From contig DYGY01000015.1 in assembly GCA_020724425.1 (NCBI GenBank), positions 1 through 52,623 on the forward strand: a stretch of DNA of 52,623 nt, given 5' to 3'. The DNA is from Thermaerobacter marianensis (GTDB lineage Bacteria; Bacillota; Sulfobacillia; DVGY01). A program made the position numbers and the translations under genes. A model generated the notes under the pieces. It did no database searches and was not told where the DNA came from. It was given only the letters and a program-made list of their open reading frames with translations. Positions 36,506 to 45,553 of the stretch are shown here, in pieces; the stretch's first letter is position 1, and each line of letters begins with the position of its first letter.

Positions 36506-37831
36506 TTATCCAGACTTGTATCTTTTGTCCAAGTTAACGAAACGGCCTATATCCTTAAGGAATACTGTTTTTACGCCTCCGGTTGGGCCATTACGTTGCT
36601 TGGCAATAATCAATTCCACAATGTTTGGGTTGTCACCTTCTGGATTTGGATAAATGAATAAGACTACATCAGCATCCTGTTCTATGGCTCCGGATTCTCG
36701 AAGATCTGATAACTGTGGTTTACGATCCTGCCGTTGCTCCACAGCTCTACTAAGCTGGGAGAGCGCTAATACAGGAATTTTCAACTCTCTTGCCAATGCT
36801 TTTAACGATCTTGATATTTCTGAAATCTCTTGCTGTCTGTTCTCTGATTTCCCTTTAGTATGCATCAACTGTAGATAGTCAATGAGCAAGAACCCGATAT
36901 TGTGCTCAGCTTTCAACCTTCTTGCCTTGCTACGAAGTTCCATAATGGATATATTGGGTGAATCATCGATATATATAGGTGATTCACTTAATCTTCCTAA
37001 AGCTCTAGATAGTTTGGGCCAGTCTTCATCAGATAGATATCCGGTTCTCAATCGTTGTCCATTAACACCTGCTTCCGATGAGAGCATACGTTGCGCCAGT
37101 TGCTCTTTTGACATTTCTAGACTAAAGATACCAACAGGAACACCTTCTCGAGCTGCTCCCATAGCAATGTTCAAGGACAGAGCGGTTTTACCCTGTGAAG
37201 GCCTAGCAGCCAAAATTATTAACTCCGATGCATGGAATCCAGAGGTTAGTTCATCTAAGTCTGTTAAACCTGTAGGTACACCAATAACGTTCCCTTTGTT
37301 CATATAAAGATAATCAATCTGCTCAAAGGTTTCCATTAAGACATCTTTGATGGCTGTAGCAGCGACTGTACTCCGGCCTTGGCTAACATCAAAAACCTGT
37401 CGTTCCACAATATCAAGAAGATCTTCTACTTCATAACCACCCTCATAAACATGCCTAGAGATATCTGTTGAAACACCTAGCAGTTTTCTCAAGAGTGATT
37501 TTTCTTCAACTATCTTGCAGTAGTATTCAACATTAGCAGCGTTTGGAACCGAATTGGCCAGTTCGGAGATGTAAGAAATACCCCCTACCTTGTCAAGATT
37601 CCCCTGCTGTTTCAGTTGTTCAACAACTGTTATGACATCAATAGCCTCTGCATCTTCGCTTAAAGATAACATGGCCGTGAATATCTGTTTATGAGCATCG
37701 CGATAGAAATCTTCTACTTCTAGGATCTCAGTAGCTTTATCTACTGCGTCCTTTTCAAGAAGCATTGAGCCGAGCACAGATTGCTCAGCTTCAAGATTTT
37801 GAGGTGGCAGTTTATCAAGCATGCTACTCAT
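36506..37831 (-). CDS. dnaB: Replicative DNA helicase
   Basis: Hexameric 5'-3' helicase unwinding DNA at the replication fork. The 441 residues have the N-terminal DnaB domain (PQNLEAEQSVLGSMLL), linker helix, and RecA-like C-terminal domain with Walker A ARPSQGKTA (209-217), Walker B region FLLIDYLQLM, and the terminal KQRNGPTG. No intein is present. It lies between lonC and purA in the order usual for Clostridia. Confidence 0.96.
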   Translation of the reverse strand: MSSMLDKLPPQNLEAEQSVLGSMLLEKDAVDKATEILEVEDFYRDAHKQIFTAMLSLSEDAEAIDVITVVEQLKQQGNLDKVGGISYISELANSVPNAANVEYYCKIVEEKSLLRKLLGVSTDISRHVYEGGYEVEDLLDIVERQVFDVSQGRSTVAATAIKDVLMETFEQIDYLYMNKGNVIGVPTGLTDLDELTSGFHASELIILAARPSQGKTALSLNIAMGAAREGVPVGIFSLEMSKEQLAQRMLSSEAGVNGQRLRTGYLSDEDWPKLSRALGRLSESPIYIDDSPNISIMELRSKARRLKAEHNIGFLLIDYLQLMHTKGKSENRQQEISEISRSLKALARELKIPVLALSQLSRAVEQRQDRKPQLSDLRESGAIEQDADVVLFIYPNPEGDNPNIVELIIAKQRNGPTGGVKTVFLKDIGRFVNLDKRYKSG

Positions 37832-37843
37832 AGTTATCCCCCA

Positions 37844-39760
37844 TCACTCAACTAAAACTATTTTGAGTGCTTCATCGACATCTTTTACCAGAACAACTTC
37901 GATTCCACTAATATCTAGTGGTACATCAAGACGATTATCATAAGGTATCAAAACCTTATTCATTCCAGCCTGTTTGGCACCATAAATCTTCTCGCTGATA
38001 CCCCCAACTGGTTTGACCTCTCCCTGCAGAGATATTTCTCCGGTTATGGCTATGTCCTGACGTAGCGCTTGCCCTTTAACTGCACTAAAAAGAGTAAGGA
38101 AAATTGCCAAACCTGCCGAAGGGCCATCAATCTTTCCTCCACCTATAATGTTAACATGAACATCATAATCATAGAGGTCTTGATCTGTTACTTTTCGTAT
38201 GGCTGAATAGGCGTTAAAGACTGAATCCTTTGCCATTGTTCCTGCTGTTTCATTAAACCGAATTGCTCCTTTTCCTCTTTCTCTAGCTCTAAATGTAACC
38301 GATTCTATTTCAAGAACTGAACCAACAAAACCTGCTACACCAAGGCCATATATTCTAGCAATTTTAGGTTCAGATGATGCCTTGTGGTGCATAATGGCAG
38401 ACATTCTGGAAGTAGCTGCTACTTCTTGAATATCGTTTCTAGTTATAGTGATAACTTCATCGTCTGAACGATTATATAAAGCTGCACCATAAGCGTCGGC
38501 TAATACATGGGTTGCCTTTCTACCTTCACTGGTATACTCAGCAATCATCTCGGCAACACCATCTTCTAAACTCACTTCTAGCTTAATCGCAGCCTGCTTA
38601 ACAATATCAGCAACTTCTTTAGGACTTAATGGTTCAAAATATATCTCCTGCGACCTAGATCTTAAGGCAGGACTAATGTTCTCAGGATCATTGGTAGTAG
38701 CGCCGATGAGAATAAAGTCGGCCGGAGCACCTTCATCAAAAAGATGCTTAATATATGCAGGGATATTCGGATCCTGTGAATCATAATATGAACTCTCAAA
38801 GGTTACTTTCTTATCCTCAAGCACCTTCAGTAACTTGTTTTGCAGTAAAGGATCAAGCTCACCTATCTCATCCAGGAAGAGAATGCCTCCATGGGCTTCA
38901 CTTACTAGACCAAGCTTTGGCTCAGGAATTCCACTTTCCGCTAACTCTCTTCTTGCTCCTTGATAGATTGGATCATGAACAGATCCAAGAAGAGGGTTAG
39001 TTACTTCACGAGAATCCCAGCGCAATGTAGTTCCATCTACTTCGATAAATGGAGCTGTTAGTGCAAAAGGAGTATGCTTCATTTTCTTTGCTTGTTCTAG
39101 GACTAGTCTGGCTACCGTTGTCTTACCAACTCCAGGAGGTCCATAAAGAATGACATGCTGAGGATATGGTGAAGCTATGTTAGCTAATAAAGCCTTAATC
39201 GCTTTTTCCTGACCAATGACTTCCTGTAACGACCGTGGTCTAATAATTTCATAAGTTGTCCGGGTTAAATGGACTTCTTCCATGGCCTTTAGTTGTGCTA
39301 GTTTTTTCTGCGTACTATCATTCTCAGGTCCGTTTTCTTCTTTAAGAACCTGCATTCTAATTTCTTGAACATATTCTTCATGTCTTTCTTGCATATGCTG
39401 AGCAACCCGTTTTTCGATATCATCTTCAACCTGTTTTCTAGCATGAAGATTAGCTATTTCATCTTCAATGTTATCTAAGATTTCCGGGATGTCCTCTCGT
39501 TTGGCTCGCTCTATAGTTGGATCCTCATAGACGATTCTCTGCAAAGCCATAACTCTATCATCAATGTTCGATGAGCGCATACCCTTAAGAGCCTGTACTT
39601 TGCCAGCCTTAAGAACCAGTTGATCAGCACCATAAATATCAGCCAATAGATTATATAGAACAGTAACTCTTCTATCATCCTGTCCGACATTCATACTCTT
39701 GTGTTGTTTGTATTCGATATCTTTGGAGACTATCTTCTTCCATAACTTCATAAAACCCAC
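37844..39760 (-). CDS. lonC: Lon-like ATP-dependent protease LonC
   Basis: A 638-residue AAA+ protease. A Lon-atypical N-terminal region with a charged coiled-coil (about 90-165) is followed by an AAA+ domain with Walker A GPPGVGKTT (207-215) and Walker B GGILFLDEIGELD. The C-terminal S16 Lon protease domain has the Ser-Lys dyad S548 (KIDGPSAGLA) and K591 (GGISEKIYGAKQAG). The classical LAN substrate domain is absent, which fits LonC/LonB-like enzymes. It lies between rplI and dnaB. Confidence 0.9.
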   Translation of the reverse strand: MGFMKLWKKIVSKDIEYKQHKSMNVGQDDRRVTVLYNLLADIYGADQLVLKAGKVQALKGMRSSNIDDRVMALQRIVYEDPTIERAKREDIPEILDNIEDEIANLHARKQVEDDIEKRVAQHMQERHEEYVQEIRMQVLKEENGPENDSTQKKLAQLKAMEEVHLTRTTYEIIRPRSLQEVIGQEKAIKALLANIASPYPQHVILYGPPGVGKTTVARLVLEQAKKMKHTPFALTAPFIEVDGTTLRWDSREVTNPLLGSVHDPIYQGARRELAESGIPEPKLGLVSEAHGGILFLDEIGELDPLLQNKLLKVLEDKKVTFESSYYDSQDPNIPAYIKHLFDEGAPADFILIGATTNDPENISPALRSRSQEIYFEPLSPKEVADIVKQAAIKLEVSLEDGVAEMIAEYTSEGRKATHVLADAYGAALYNRSDDEVITITRNDIQEVAATSRMSAIMHHKASSEPKIARIYGLGVAGFVGSVLEIESVTFRARERGKGAIRFNETAGTMAKDSVFNAYSAIRKVTDQDLYDYDVHVNIIGGGKIDGPSAGLAIFLTLFSAVKGQALRQDIAITGEISLQGEVKPVGGISEKIYGAKQAGMNKVLIPYDNRLDVPLDISGIEVVLVKDVDEALKIVLVE

Positions 39761-39775
39761 CTCATACTACCTCTG

Positions 39776-40228
39776 CTAATTTCCTCTACTATCAACATGA
39801 ACCACCAGTGTAGCGGTTACATTGGGATGTAGCTTCAAGGTAACGTTATGCTGACCTAGTGCCTTAATTGGTTCACTGAGGGTCAGTTTCTTTTTATCAA
39901 CTTTAATTTTTAGTTGTCTTTCTATTTCAGTAGAGACATCGGCACTAGTAACTGAGCCGAAGAGCTTTCCGGCCTCACCAGCTTTAGCTAATATTTTAAC
40001 AACTTTACCATCAAGTTTTTCTGCTATTTTTTGAGCCTCCTTTAGTTCTTCCTCGGCTCTTCTATCTTCTTTTTCCTTAGTTGCTTTAAGAGAAGCTAGG
40101 TTTTGGGGTGTAGCTTCGATGGCTAGTCCTTTAGGAAATAAGAAATTGCGAGCATATCCATCTGAGACATTAACAACATCTCTTTCTTTTCCCAAACTCT
40201 TTACAGTCTGCGTAAGAATTACTTTCAT
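39776..40228 (-). CDS. rplI: 50S ribosomal protein L9
   Basis: A two-domain large-subunit protein that binds helix 76 of 23S rRNA. The 150 residues begin [36 protein letters not shown], a canonical L9 N-domain, followed by the long connecting helix and the C-terminal domain ([17 protein letters not shown]). It starts 2 bases after the yybS stop. Confidence 0.97.
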   Translation of the reverse strand: MKVILTQTVKSLGKERDVVNVSDGYARNFLFPKGLAIEATPQNLASLKATKEKEDRRAEEELKEAQKIAEKLDGKVVKILAKAGEAGKLFGSVTSADVSTEIERQLKIKVDKKKLTLSEPIKALGQHNVTLKLHPNVTATLVVHVDSRGN

Positions 40229-40230
40229 AG

Positions 40231-41211
40231 CTATTCCTCCTTTGTATCAGGTGGAGATTCCAATCTGAATCTCCAGTTAAATACCATTTCGAACATACCT
40301 GCCCAAATTATAAGTTGAACACCAAAAGGCATAAAGAAACCTATAATAATAAGCATTATGCTTAAACTCTTTGACACATTAGCACGTCTGAGCAGGAAAT
40401 ATAGAAGTGATATACCCTGAACCATAAATAACATACTAAAAAAATATATAATGTTATTGCCCAGAGTCATTAGTGTTTCATTTTCGGTACCAATCCAGGT
40501 GATGACTATACCAAATATATAACCATAGAGAGTATAGATTGGTAGTCGCCATTCTACAAAACTAGGAAGCCCCGGTACAGCATAACCAAGACGTTTAAGT
40601 ACCATTGAGCCCACCTGATAGTTAATGGCAGCATTAATTGTTACTGCCATTAGCATAGCAGCAGGAATCAATTTGATTAAGAAGTCAAGCATCTCTTCAG
40701 TAGATAGGCCAGCCTCTACACCACCAGGATAAGTTTGCTCCATTTCAGCTGCCATACGATAAGCATCCTCTAAAGCTACTTTCATATCTGCAATCAAATT
40801 AATCCCCATAAAGGTAGTGAATAGGGCTGTGGTAATGAGGAATGTAATCAGTATGGCCAGAGCAGCAGCACCTATAGTTATTGTAGGTCCTTTTCGGCTA
40901 CGGAAAGCCCAGCCTAAAATTAAACCAACACTACCTAAAGTAAGGGTAACTGTAAATCCTTTTATAATACCTACAAAAGCAGTTAATACCAGACCAGCTA
41001 CTACAACAGTAAGACTTGCAGCTCGCCAACCATGCCGATAGAAAACCAGCATAATTGGTACTGGCCAGAAAAAAGTAAGAAAAGGCCCTAGTACAGGGAT
41101 ATAAAAACCCATAAGTACCAGTATGACTGCTCCTGCAGCAAGAATTGCTCCTTCAACTAGTGGTTTTGTACCAAGACTTCTTGAAACCAAAATGTCACAG
41201 GAATACCGCAA
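40231..41211 (-). CDS. yybS: YybS-family membrane protein (DUF2232)
   Basis: A 326-residue integral membrane protein with about eight transmembrane helices. The N-terminal part ([35 protein letters not shown]) and the C-terminal [27 protein letters not shown] match the YybS/DUF2232 family, which sits next to rplI in many Bacillota. It may be an S-component-like or uncharacterised transporter; molecular function is unknown. The best start I see is TTG 41211 with GGGAG upstream; a TTG eight codons later is possible. Confidence 0.8.
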   Translation of the reverse strand: MRYSCDILVSRSLGTKPLVEGAILAAGAVILVLMGFYIPVLGPFLTFFWPVPIMLVFYRHGWRAASLTVVVAGLVLTAFVGIIKGFTVTLTLGSVGLILGWAFRSRKGPTITIGAAALAILITFLITTALFTTFMGINLIADMKVALEDAYRMAAEMEQTYPGGVEAGLSTEEMLDFLIKLIPAAMLMAVTINAAINYQVGSMVLKRLGYAVPGLPSFVEWRLPIYTLYGYIFGIVITWIGTENETLMTLGNNIIYFFSMLFMVQGISLLYFLLRRANVSKSLSIMLIIIGFFMPFGVQLIIWAGMFEMVFNWRFRLESPPDTKEE

Positions 41212-41271
41212 TAGCTGTGGTCTCCCTGCTTCTCCCCCTTCTTTTATCCCTAACGGATACCTAATTTAGAT

Positions 41272-41592
41272 CTATGGTCTATGCCTTTCTTGAAAATGAT
41301 GCCGTAGAGCTGTAAGATCTCCATACCATTTTTCAACTTCATGATCCTCCTGGATATTTAAGTCTAACTTATTTTCAACCTTTGTTTCAAGTCGAGCAAA
41401 ATTAATCCCTAAACGACGTGCAAGAACGTAGGAGGCAATTACAATGTTGGCTAGACTATCAGTAATGGCATCTTCTTTTCCTTTGAGTAGTGCTTTAAAC
41501 AATGAAGCAACACCGTTTAGCAGTTCACTCTTTAGCCACTCAATAGTTCGCGCATTTTTGGCAATATCAATCTCCCGATTATACGGGGCCAT
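41272..41592 (-). CDS. MazG-like family protein
   Basis: A 106-residue all-helical protein. The helices RTIEWLKSELLNGVASLFKALL and EDAITDSLANIVIASYVLARRLGI resemble the MazG-like (all-alpha NTP pyrophosphatase-related) family found beside rpsR and yybS in Clostridia. Only a partial set of EExxE-type metal ligands can be seen, so nucleotide hydrolysis is uncertain. It lies 61 bases before yybS. Confidence 0.7.
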   Translation of the reverse strand: MAPYNREIDIAKNARTIEWLKSELLNGVASLFKALLKGKEDAITDSLANIVIASYVLARRLGINFARLETKVENKLDLNIQEDHEVEKWYGDLTALRHHFQERHRP

Positions 41593-41670
41593 GCCTCCAC
41601 CCCTCTCAAGATAGTGTTCACAACAACCGTTATTCTCTCATTACAAAGACATATCCTGCCCAAATTGTAT

Positions 41671-41701
41671 GCAAAAAAGCAGGGTACTTAGTTGACCCTG
41701 C
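41671..41701 (-). terminator. Rho-independent terminator after rpsR
   Basis: GCAGGGT/ACCCTGC pair 41679-41685 with 41695-41701 around a 9-base loop. On the minus strand it is followed by TTTTTTGC. It ends the rpsF-ssb-rpsR operon. Confidence 0.85.
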
Positions 41702-41725
41702 CCTCTTAGCTATTATCGCAAAAAA

Positions 41726-41953
41726 TTACTCGATTGTATATGGTAGAAGAGCTACAAATCTAGCCCTCTTAATTGCTGTTGTCAGTTGTCTCTGATGTCC
41801 AGCACAGTTACCGGAAATGCGACGGGGAAGAATCTTCCCTCTATCAGTGATGTAGCGACGAAGTTTATTAATATCTTTATAATCTACTGTTTCTGCCTTA
41901 TCTATGCAGAAACTGCAGACCTTACGTTTTCTGCGGCGATCACGTCGTGCCAT
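41726..41953 (-). CDS. rpsR: 30S ribosomal protein S18
   Basis: A 75-residue small-subunit protein that pairs with S6 on the platform. It has the basic start [15 protein letters not shown] and the core [39 protein letters not shown]. The three cysteines (CSFC and NCAG) indicate the zinc-binding (C+) version. Last gene of rpsF-ssb-rpsR. Confidence 0.96.
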   Translation of the reverse strand: MARRDRRRKRKVCSFCIDKAETVDYKDINKLRRYITDRGKILPRRISGNCAGHQRQLTTAIKRARFVALLPYTIE

Positions 41954-41977
41954 ATCCGAACCTCCTCACATAAAATT

Positions 41978-42385
41978 CTAGTCAAAGGGAGTCCCATTGC
42001 CGGAGTCATCAACGGCGACGCCAAAATCATCGAAATCGTCTATACTTCCACTATTGCCACCATCTTTTGGTCTATCCAGAAAGCGAACCTCTTCAGCAAC
42101 TACTTCATAAACAGTTCGCTTTTGACCGTCCTGGGTTTCATAACTACGAACCTGTAGTCTACCCTGAACCGCCACTAATCTACCTTTATTGAGATGGTTA
42201 GCTACATTTTCGGCAAGCTTACGCCAAACGATTACATTGATAAAGTCTGTTTCTCTTTCACCTTGTTGGTTAGCAAAGGGCCGATCAACGGCTATGGTGA
42301 AATTGGCTACAGCTATACCGTTAGGAGTAAAGCGAAGTTCTGGATCTCGAACTAGACGACCGATTAGAATGACTGAGTTGAGCAC
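41978..42385 (-). CDS. ssb: Single-stranded DNA-binding protein
   Basis: Coats single-stranded DNA during replication, repair and recombination. The 135 residues have an OB-fold starting [23 protein letters not shown], with [19 protein letters not shown] and [13 protein letters not shown], then a short acidic flexible tail ([20 protein letters not shown]). The tail ends PFD rather than the usual PF, so one residue follows the partner-binding dipeptide. It is the middle gene of rpsF-ssb-rpsR. Confidence 0.95.
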   Translation of the reverse strand: MLNSVILIGRLVRDPELRFTPNGIAVANFTIAVDRPFANQQGERETDFINVIVWRKLAENVANHLNKGRLVAVQGRLQVRSYETQDGQKRTVYEVVAEEVRFLDRPKDGGNSGSIDDFDDFGVAVDDSGNGTPFD

Positions 42386-42409
42386 AATTACGCCCCCTTA
42401 GTTTTCGAG

Positions 42410-42751
42410 TTATTCAGCATCGGCTACTTCGGTTTCTTCTTTGACTTCTTCTACTTTAGCCTTGCTTTCCTCTTTACGAACCAACATGAACCTTAAAACA
42501 TTGTCTTGCAATTTCAACACACGTTCTAGCTCTGAGGTTGTTGCAAAATCGGCCTTAAAATCAATAATTACATAAACAGCTTCTCTGTAATTATTAATCT
42601 CATAAGCCATGCGCTTCTTACCCCAAATGTTGGTGTTTTCAATCAAACCATCGTGGCTAGTGATAATCCCATTAACTCTCTCTAAAAGAGCGTTTCTGGT
42701 TTCCTCCTCTAGCTCTGGCTTTAGCAACAACATTACTTCATAGGCACGCAT
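42410..42751 (-). CDS. rpsF: 30S ribosomal protein S6
   Basis: A 113-residue S18 partner on the 30S platform. MRAYEVMLLLKPELEEE and KRMAYEINNYREAVYVIIDFKA are typical. The frame is open back to 42802, but ATG 42751 has AAGGAGG and matches the family start. A Glu/Lys-rich tail follows the fold. It heads the rpsF-ssb-rpsR operon behind a structured leader. Confidence 0.96.
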   Translation of the reverse strand: MRAYEVMLLLKPELEEETRNALLERVNGIITSHDGLIENTNIWGKKRMAYEINNYREAVYVIIDFKADFATTSELERVLKLQDNVLRFMLVRKEESKAKVEEVKEETEVADAE

Positions 42752-42786
42752 CAGCCATAACCTCCTTCCTGTGGACTTTTTTAAAA

Positions 42787-42820
42787 CGGCCTCAGCTCGC
42801 AAACTGAAGCAGGAAGGCCG
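42787..42820 (-). promoter_or_regulatory. Structured leader of the rpsF operon, possible S6:S18 autoregulatory RNA
   Basis: Between the predicted start site (near 42825) and the rpsF start lies a GC-rich hairpin closed by CGGCC/GGCCG (42787-42791 with 42816-42820), with an inner CAG/CTG helix. On the minus strand it is followed by TTTTAAAAAA. Leaders of bacterial rpsF operons are known to bind the S6:S18 complex. I infer the same here; I could not confirm the conserved CCG presentation. Confidence 0.4.
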
Positions 42821-42831
42821 AAACCTTAAGC

Positions 42832-42860
42832 ATTATATCATTAGTACAAGATTAAAACAA
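42832..42860 (-). promoter_or_regulatory. Promoter of the rpsF-ssb-rpsR operon
   Basis: On the minus strand TTGTTT (42855-42860) and TATAAT (42832-42837) are 17 bases apart. The start is predicted near 42825, giving a leader of about 70 bases. Confidence 0.7.
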
Positions 42861-42869
42861 TGTCTTAAA

Positions 42870-43073
42870 TTAATCAAGTGTTTTCCGCTGTACGATCTCT
42901 TTTATGGATTTTTCAAGCTTCTTACGAGGTAACCAGATAATATGGTTACAGCCTAGACATTTCACGCGAAAATCTATACCTGTTCTAAGAACCTCCCATT
43001 GGTCATTACCACAGGGGTGAGACTTCTTAAACCGTACAATATCTCCGACTGTATAGCGATGACTCTCTGACAT
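42870..43073 (-). CDS. DUF951 family protein
   Basis: A 67-residue protein with the pattern YTVGDIVRFKKSHPCGNDQWEVLR, then VKCLGCNHIIWLPRKKLEKSIK. This is the DUF951 family, common upstream of rpsF and downstream of mscS in Clostridia. C-x-C-like cysteines (PCG and CLGC) suggest metal or RNA binding, not shown. I prefer ATG 43073 (GGAGTGG 6 bases before it) to the ATG five codons upstream, which lacks a ribosome site. Confidence 0.87.
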   Translation of the reverse strand: MSESHRYTVGDIVRFKKSHPCGNDQWEVLRTGIDFRVKCLGCNHIIWLPRKKLEKSIKEIVQRKTLD

Positions 43074-43093
43074 CCCATACCACTCCATGCCAA

Positions 43094-43969
43094 TTATTCA
43101 TGTGGTGCCTTCTCAATCTTAGTTGCTTCAATAGGTACTTGAACCCGACGAGGATAGGGAATTTCGACATCATTTTCATCAAAAGCCTGTTTAATTCTTT
43201 TGCGTAACTCACGGCCTATAGCCCATTGCTCCATAGGTTTGGTCTTAGCCCAAACTAAAATATTTACGGAGGAATCAGCAAGGTCTGACACTCCCAATAC
43301 CTTTGGTCCTTCTGTAATAACAGGAAACTCTGCAATCATATCCTGACAAACTTGGTTTATCACTTCAGTGGCCCGGTTAATATCATCCTCATATGAGATT
43401 CCAACTTCAACTAGTACTCTCATATCTCCCCTACTCATATTAGTGACTTTGTCAATCGAACCATTAGGTATTGTGTGAACCTGTCCACCAAAATCACGTA
43501 TTTTAGTAATTCGTAAGCCCATCTCCTCAACAGTTCCACTAACACCTGCAGTCTCAATATAATCTCCCACGGCATACTGATCCTCAAAGAGAATAAAGAA
43601 ACCACTAATAAAATCACGAACAAGATTCTGTGCACCAAAACCGATTGCTAAGCCAAGGATACCTGCACCCGCAATAAACTGTTGTACAGGAAAGTTAAAA
43701 ACATCAAGAATCGCTACCACTGCAATAAAGTCTATTGTATAACGACTAATGCTTTTTAGAAGTCCACTTAGTGTAATAGCCCTACCTTTATCCATCAGCT
43801 TGGTGGTAGCTTCTCGTTCAGAGAAAATTCTATCAATTAAGCTAAATGAAAACCTAATAGCAATATATCCACCAAGTGCTAACAAGGCTGAATGTAGTAG
43901 TTTGGTTCCTAAATCCAACAAGGCTTCCGTGCTAACTATACTTGCTAGACCTGCTAAGACCGTTTCCAC
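43094..43969 (-). CDS. mscS: Small-conductance mechanosensitive channel (MscS family)
   Basis: A 291-residue membrane channel that opens under hypo-osmotic tension. Three N-terminal helices are followed by the pore-lining TM3 with Gly/Ala pattern (AGILGLAIGFGAQNLVRDFISGFFIL), then the cytoplasmic beta domain (DYIETAGVSGTVEEMGLRITKIRDFGGQVHTIPNGSI) and the alpha/beta cage with a C-terminal VEIPYPRRVQVPIEA. It lies 16 bases after cvpA. Confidence 0.93.
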   Translation of the reverse strand: METVLAGLASIVSTEALLDLGTKLLHSALLALGGYIAIRFSFSLIDRIFSEREATTKLMDKGRAITLSGLLKSISRYTIDFIAVVAILDVFNFPVQQFIAGAGILGLAIGFGAQNLVRDFISGFFILFEDQYAVGDYIETAGVSGTVEEMGLRITKIRDFGGQVHTIPNGSIDKVTNMSRGDMRVLVEVGISYEDDINRATEVINQVCQDMIAEFPVITEGPKVLGVSDLADSSVNILVWAKTKPMEQWAIGRELRKRIKQAFDENDVEIPYPRRVQVPIEATKIEKAPHE

Positions 43970-43985
43970 TCATAAACTCTCCTTC

Positions 43986-44705
43986 CTAACGAAGCATCAT
44001 GCCCTGTGCAGATGTTGTCCAGGGACTAATAAGATAAAATATCTTAATCAAATATTGAGCATAATCAGAAGCATTAACTGCAGTTTTCAATGTTTCAAAC
44101 ATGGGCATCCCTAAGAACGGAGTTATGAGACCAAAAACTATGGTCAGAATCAGAACTGCTTCAAGACCACCAAAAGCCAATCCTGCTAATCTATCAAGCA
44201 AAGCTGCTCCGCCAACTAGCCAGCCACGGATGAAACGAGCTAATAGGTTTAGCAATAACCGAACGCCAATTAGTATGCCAATAAAAACAAGAGCAAATAA
44301 CATGAAGTCTGCCAATACTTCATTTAGATACTGACCTACAGTTGCTGTCGTATTTGCAATTGCGGAAGTAGATGCTTCCTCTAGATTTGAGATTAAACTT
44401 TCCTTAAAGGCCTGAGGTAAAGGTAGTTGCCAAATACTGTCTCCAACAACATCAAGTGAGTCCCAACTAGCTTCACCAATACCTTGTGGCATAGGTACAA
44501 TTCCTTCCACCTTATCCACTATCTTTTCAGACCAGTTGGTGTTTTCCTTAAGAAACTGAACCACATCACTTGTATAGAAAGCTGCCAAACCCCAGGATGC
44601 TATAAAGGCTGCCAGACCAAAAAATGACCCTATAAGTCCACGAACAAAGCCTTTAAAAGCACCAAGTCCAATTATGATTATTATAAGAATATCAAGCCAG
44701 TTCAT
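43986..44705 (-). CDS. cvpA: CvpA family membrane protein
   Basis: A 239-residue protein with four predicted transmembrane helices. The start MNWLDILIIIIIGLGAFKGFVRGLIGSFFGLAAFIASW is the CvpA/colicin V production signature, with a later GRLVGGAALLDRLAGLAFGGLEAVLIL-like stretch typical of the family. Length matches Gram-positive homologues. I chose ATG 44705 over a TTG six codons upstream because GAGGGGTGGG precedes it. Family role is poorly defined (envelope stress). It heads cvpA-mscS-DUF951. Confidence 0.88.
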   Translation of the reverse strand: MNWLDILIIIIIGLGAFKGFVRGLIGSFFGLAAFIASWGLAAFYTSDVVQFLKENTNWSEKIVDKVEGIVPMPQGIGEASWDSLDVVGDSIWQLPLPQAFKESLISNLEEASTSAIANTTATVGQYLNEVLADFMLFALVFIGILIGVRLLLNLLARFIRGWLVGGAALLDRLAGLAFGGLEAVLILTIVFGLITPFLGMPMFETLKTAVNASDYAQYLIKIFYLISPWTTSAQGMMLR

Positions 44706-44804
44706 TATCCCACCCCTCACCAACAGTCTCTATTGTATGATACCATATATCTCAATACTATTTTTCAATATTTGCTGATGTTCTATTTCCTGCAGTCAGT
44801 AAAC

Positions 44805-44845
44805 ATAAGAGAAGCGATGAAGTTTGGCCTCATCGCTTCTCTTAT
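44805..44845 (-). terminator. Terminator of the liv operon
   Basis: A perfect 16-bp stem pairs 44805-44820 with 44830-44845, starting directly after the livF stop. On the minus strand it is followed by GTTTACTG, so the U-tract is weak. Confidence 0.75.
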
Positions 44846-45553
44846 TTAAGCTCCTAAATAGGCTTTTTGAACTTCTGGATTAGCCGCTAAATCTTTGGCG
44901 GCACCTTCTAGTACAATTCGGCCAGTTTCTAATACATAGCCTCGCGAAGCCACAGACAAAGCCATATGAGCGTTCTGTTCAACTAAGAGGATTGTCACAC
45001 CTTGATCACGGTTAATCTCTTCAACAATATTAAAGATTTCCTTAACTAGTAAAGGAGCCAAACCCATGGATGGTTCATCCAACAAGAGTACTCGTGGCTT
45101 ACTCATTAAGGCTCTACCAATAGCAAGCATCTGCTGCTCACCACCACTTAGAGTACCTGCCTTTTGTTTTCTTCTTTCAAATAGCCGTGGAAAACGATCA
45201 TATACTTCTTGCATAGATGATTTAATTCCCGCTTTGTCTGATCTGATATATGCGCCTAATTCGAGATTCTCCTCCACTGACATGCGAGCAAATACTCTTC
45301 TACCTTCAGGAACATGGCCAATACCCATCTCCACAATTTTATGAGGGGGTGTTTTAGCTATCGATTGACCTTCAAATATGACCTCCCCTTTTTTGGCTCT
45401 AATGAGTCCAGAGATGGTTCTTAAGGTTGTAGACTTACCGGCTCCATTAGCGCCAATGAGACTAACAATTTCACCTTGTTGTACACTAAGGGAGACGTGA
45501 TCTAAGGCATGGATTGCGCCGTAATATACATCCAGATTCTTTATCTCAAGCAT
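44846..45553 (-). CDS. livF: Branched-chain amino acid ABC transporter, ATPase LivF
   Basis: One of the two ATPases energising uptake of Leu, Ile and Val. The 235 residues have Walker A GANGAGKST, the signature LSGGEQQMLAIGRAL, Walker B RVLLLDEPSMGLAP and H-loop region LLVEQNAHMAL, with the LivF-type ending. It overlaps livG by 8 bases. Confidence 0.95.
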   Translation of the reverse strand: MLEIKNLDVYYGAIHALDHVSLSVQQGEIVSLIGANGAGKSTTLRTISGLIRAKKGEVIFEGQSIAKTPPHKIVEMGIGHVPEGRRVFARMSVEENLELGAYIRSDKAGIKSSMQEVYDRFPRLFERRKQKAGTLSGGEQQMLAIGRALMSKPRVLLLDEPSMGLAPLLVKEIFNIVEEINRDQGVTILLVEQNAHMALSVASRGYVLETGRIVLEGAAKDLAANPEVQKAYLGA

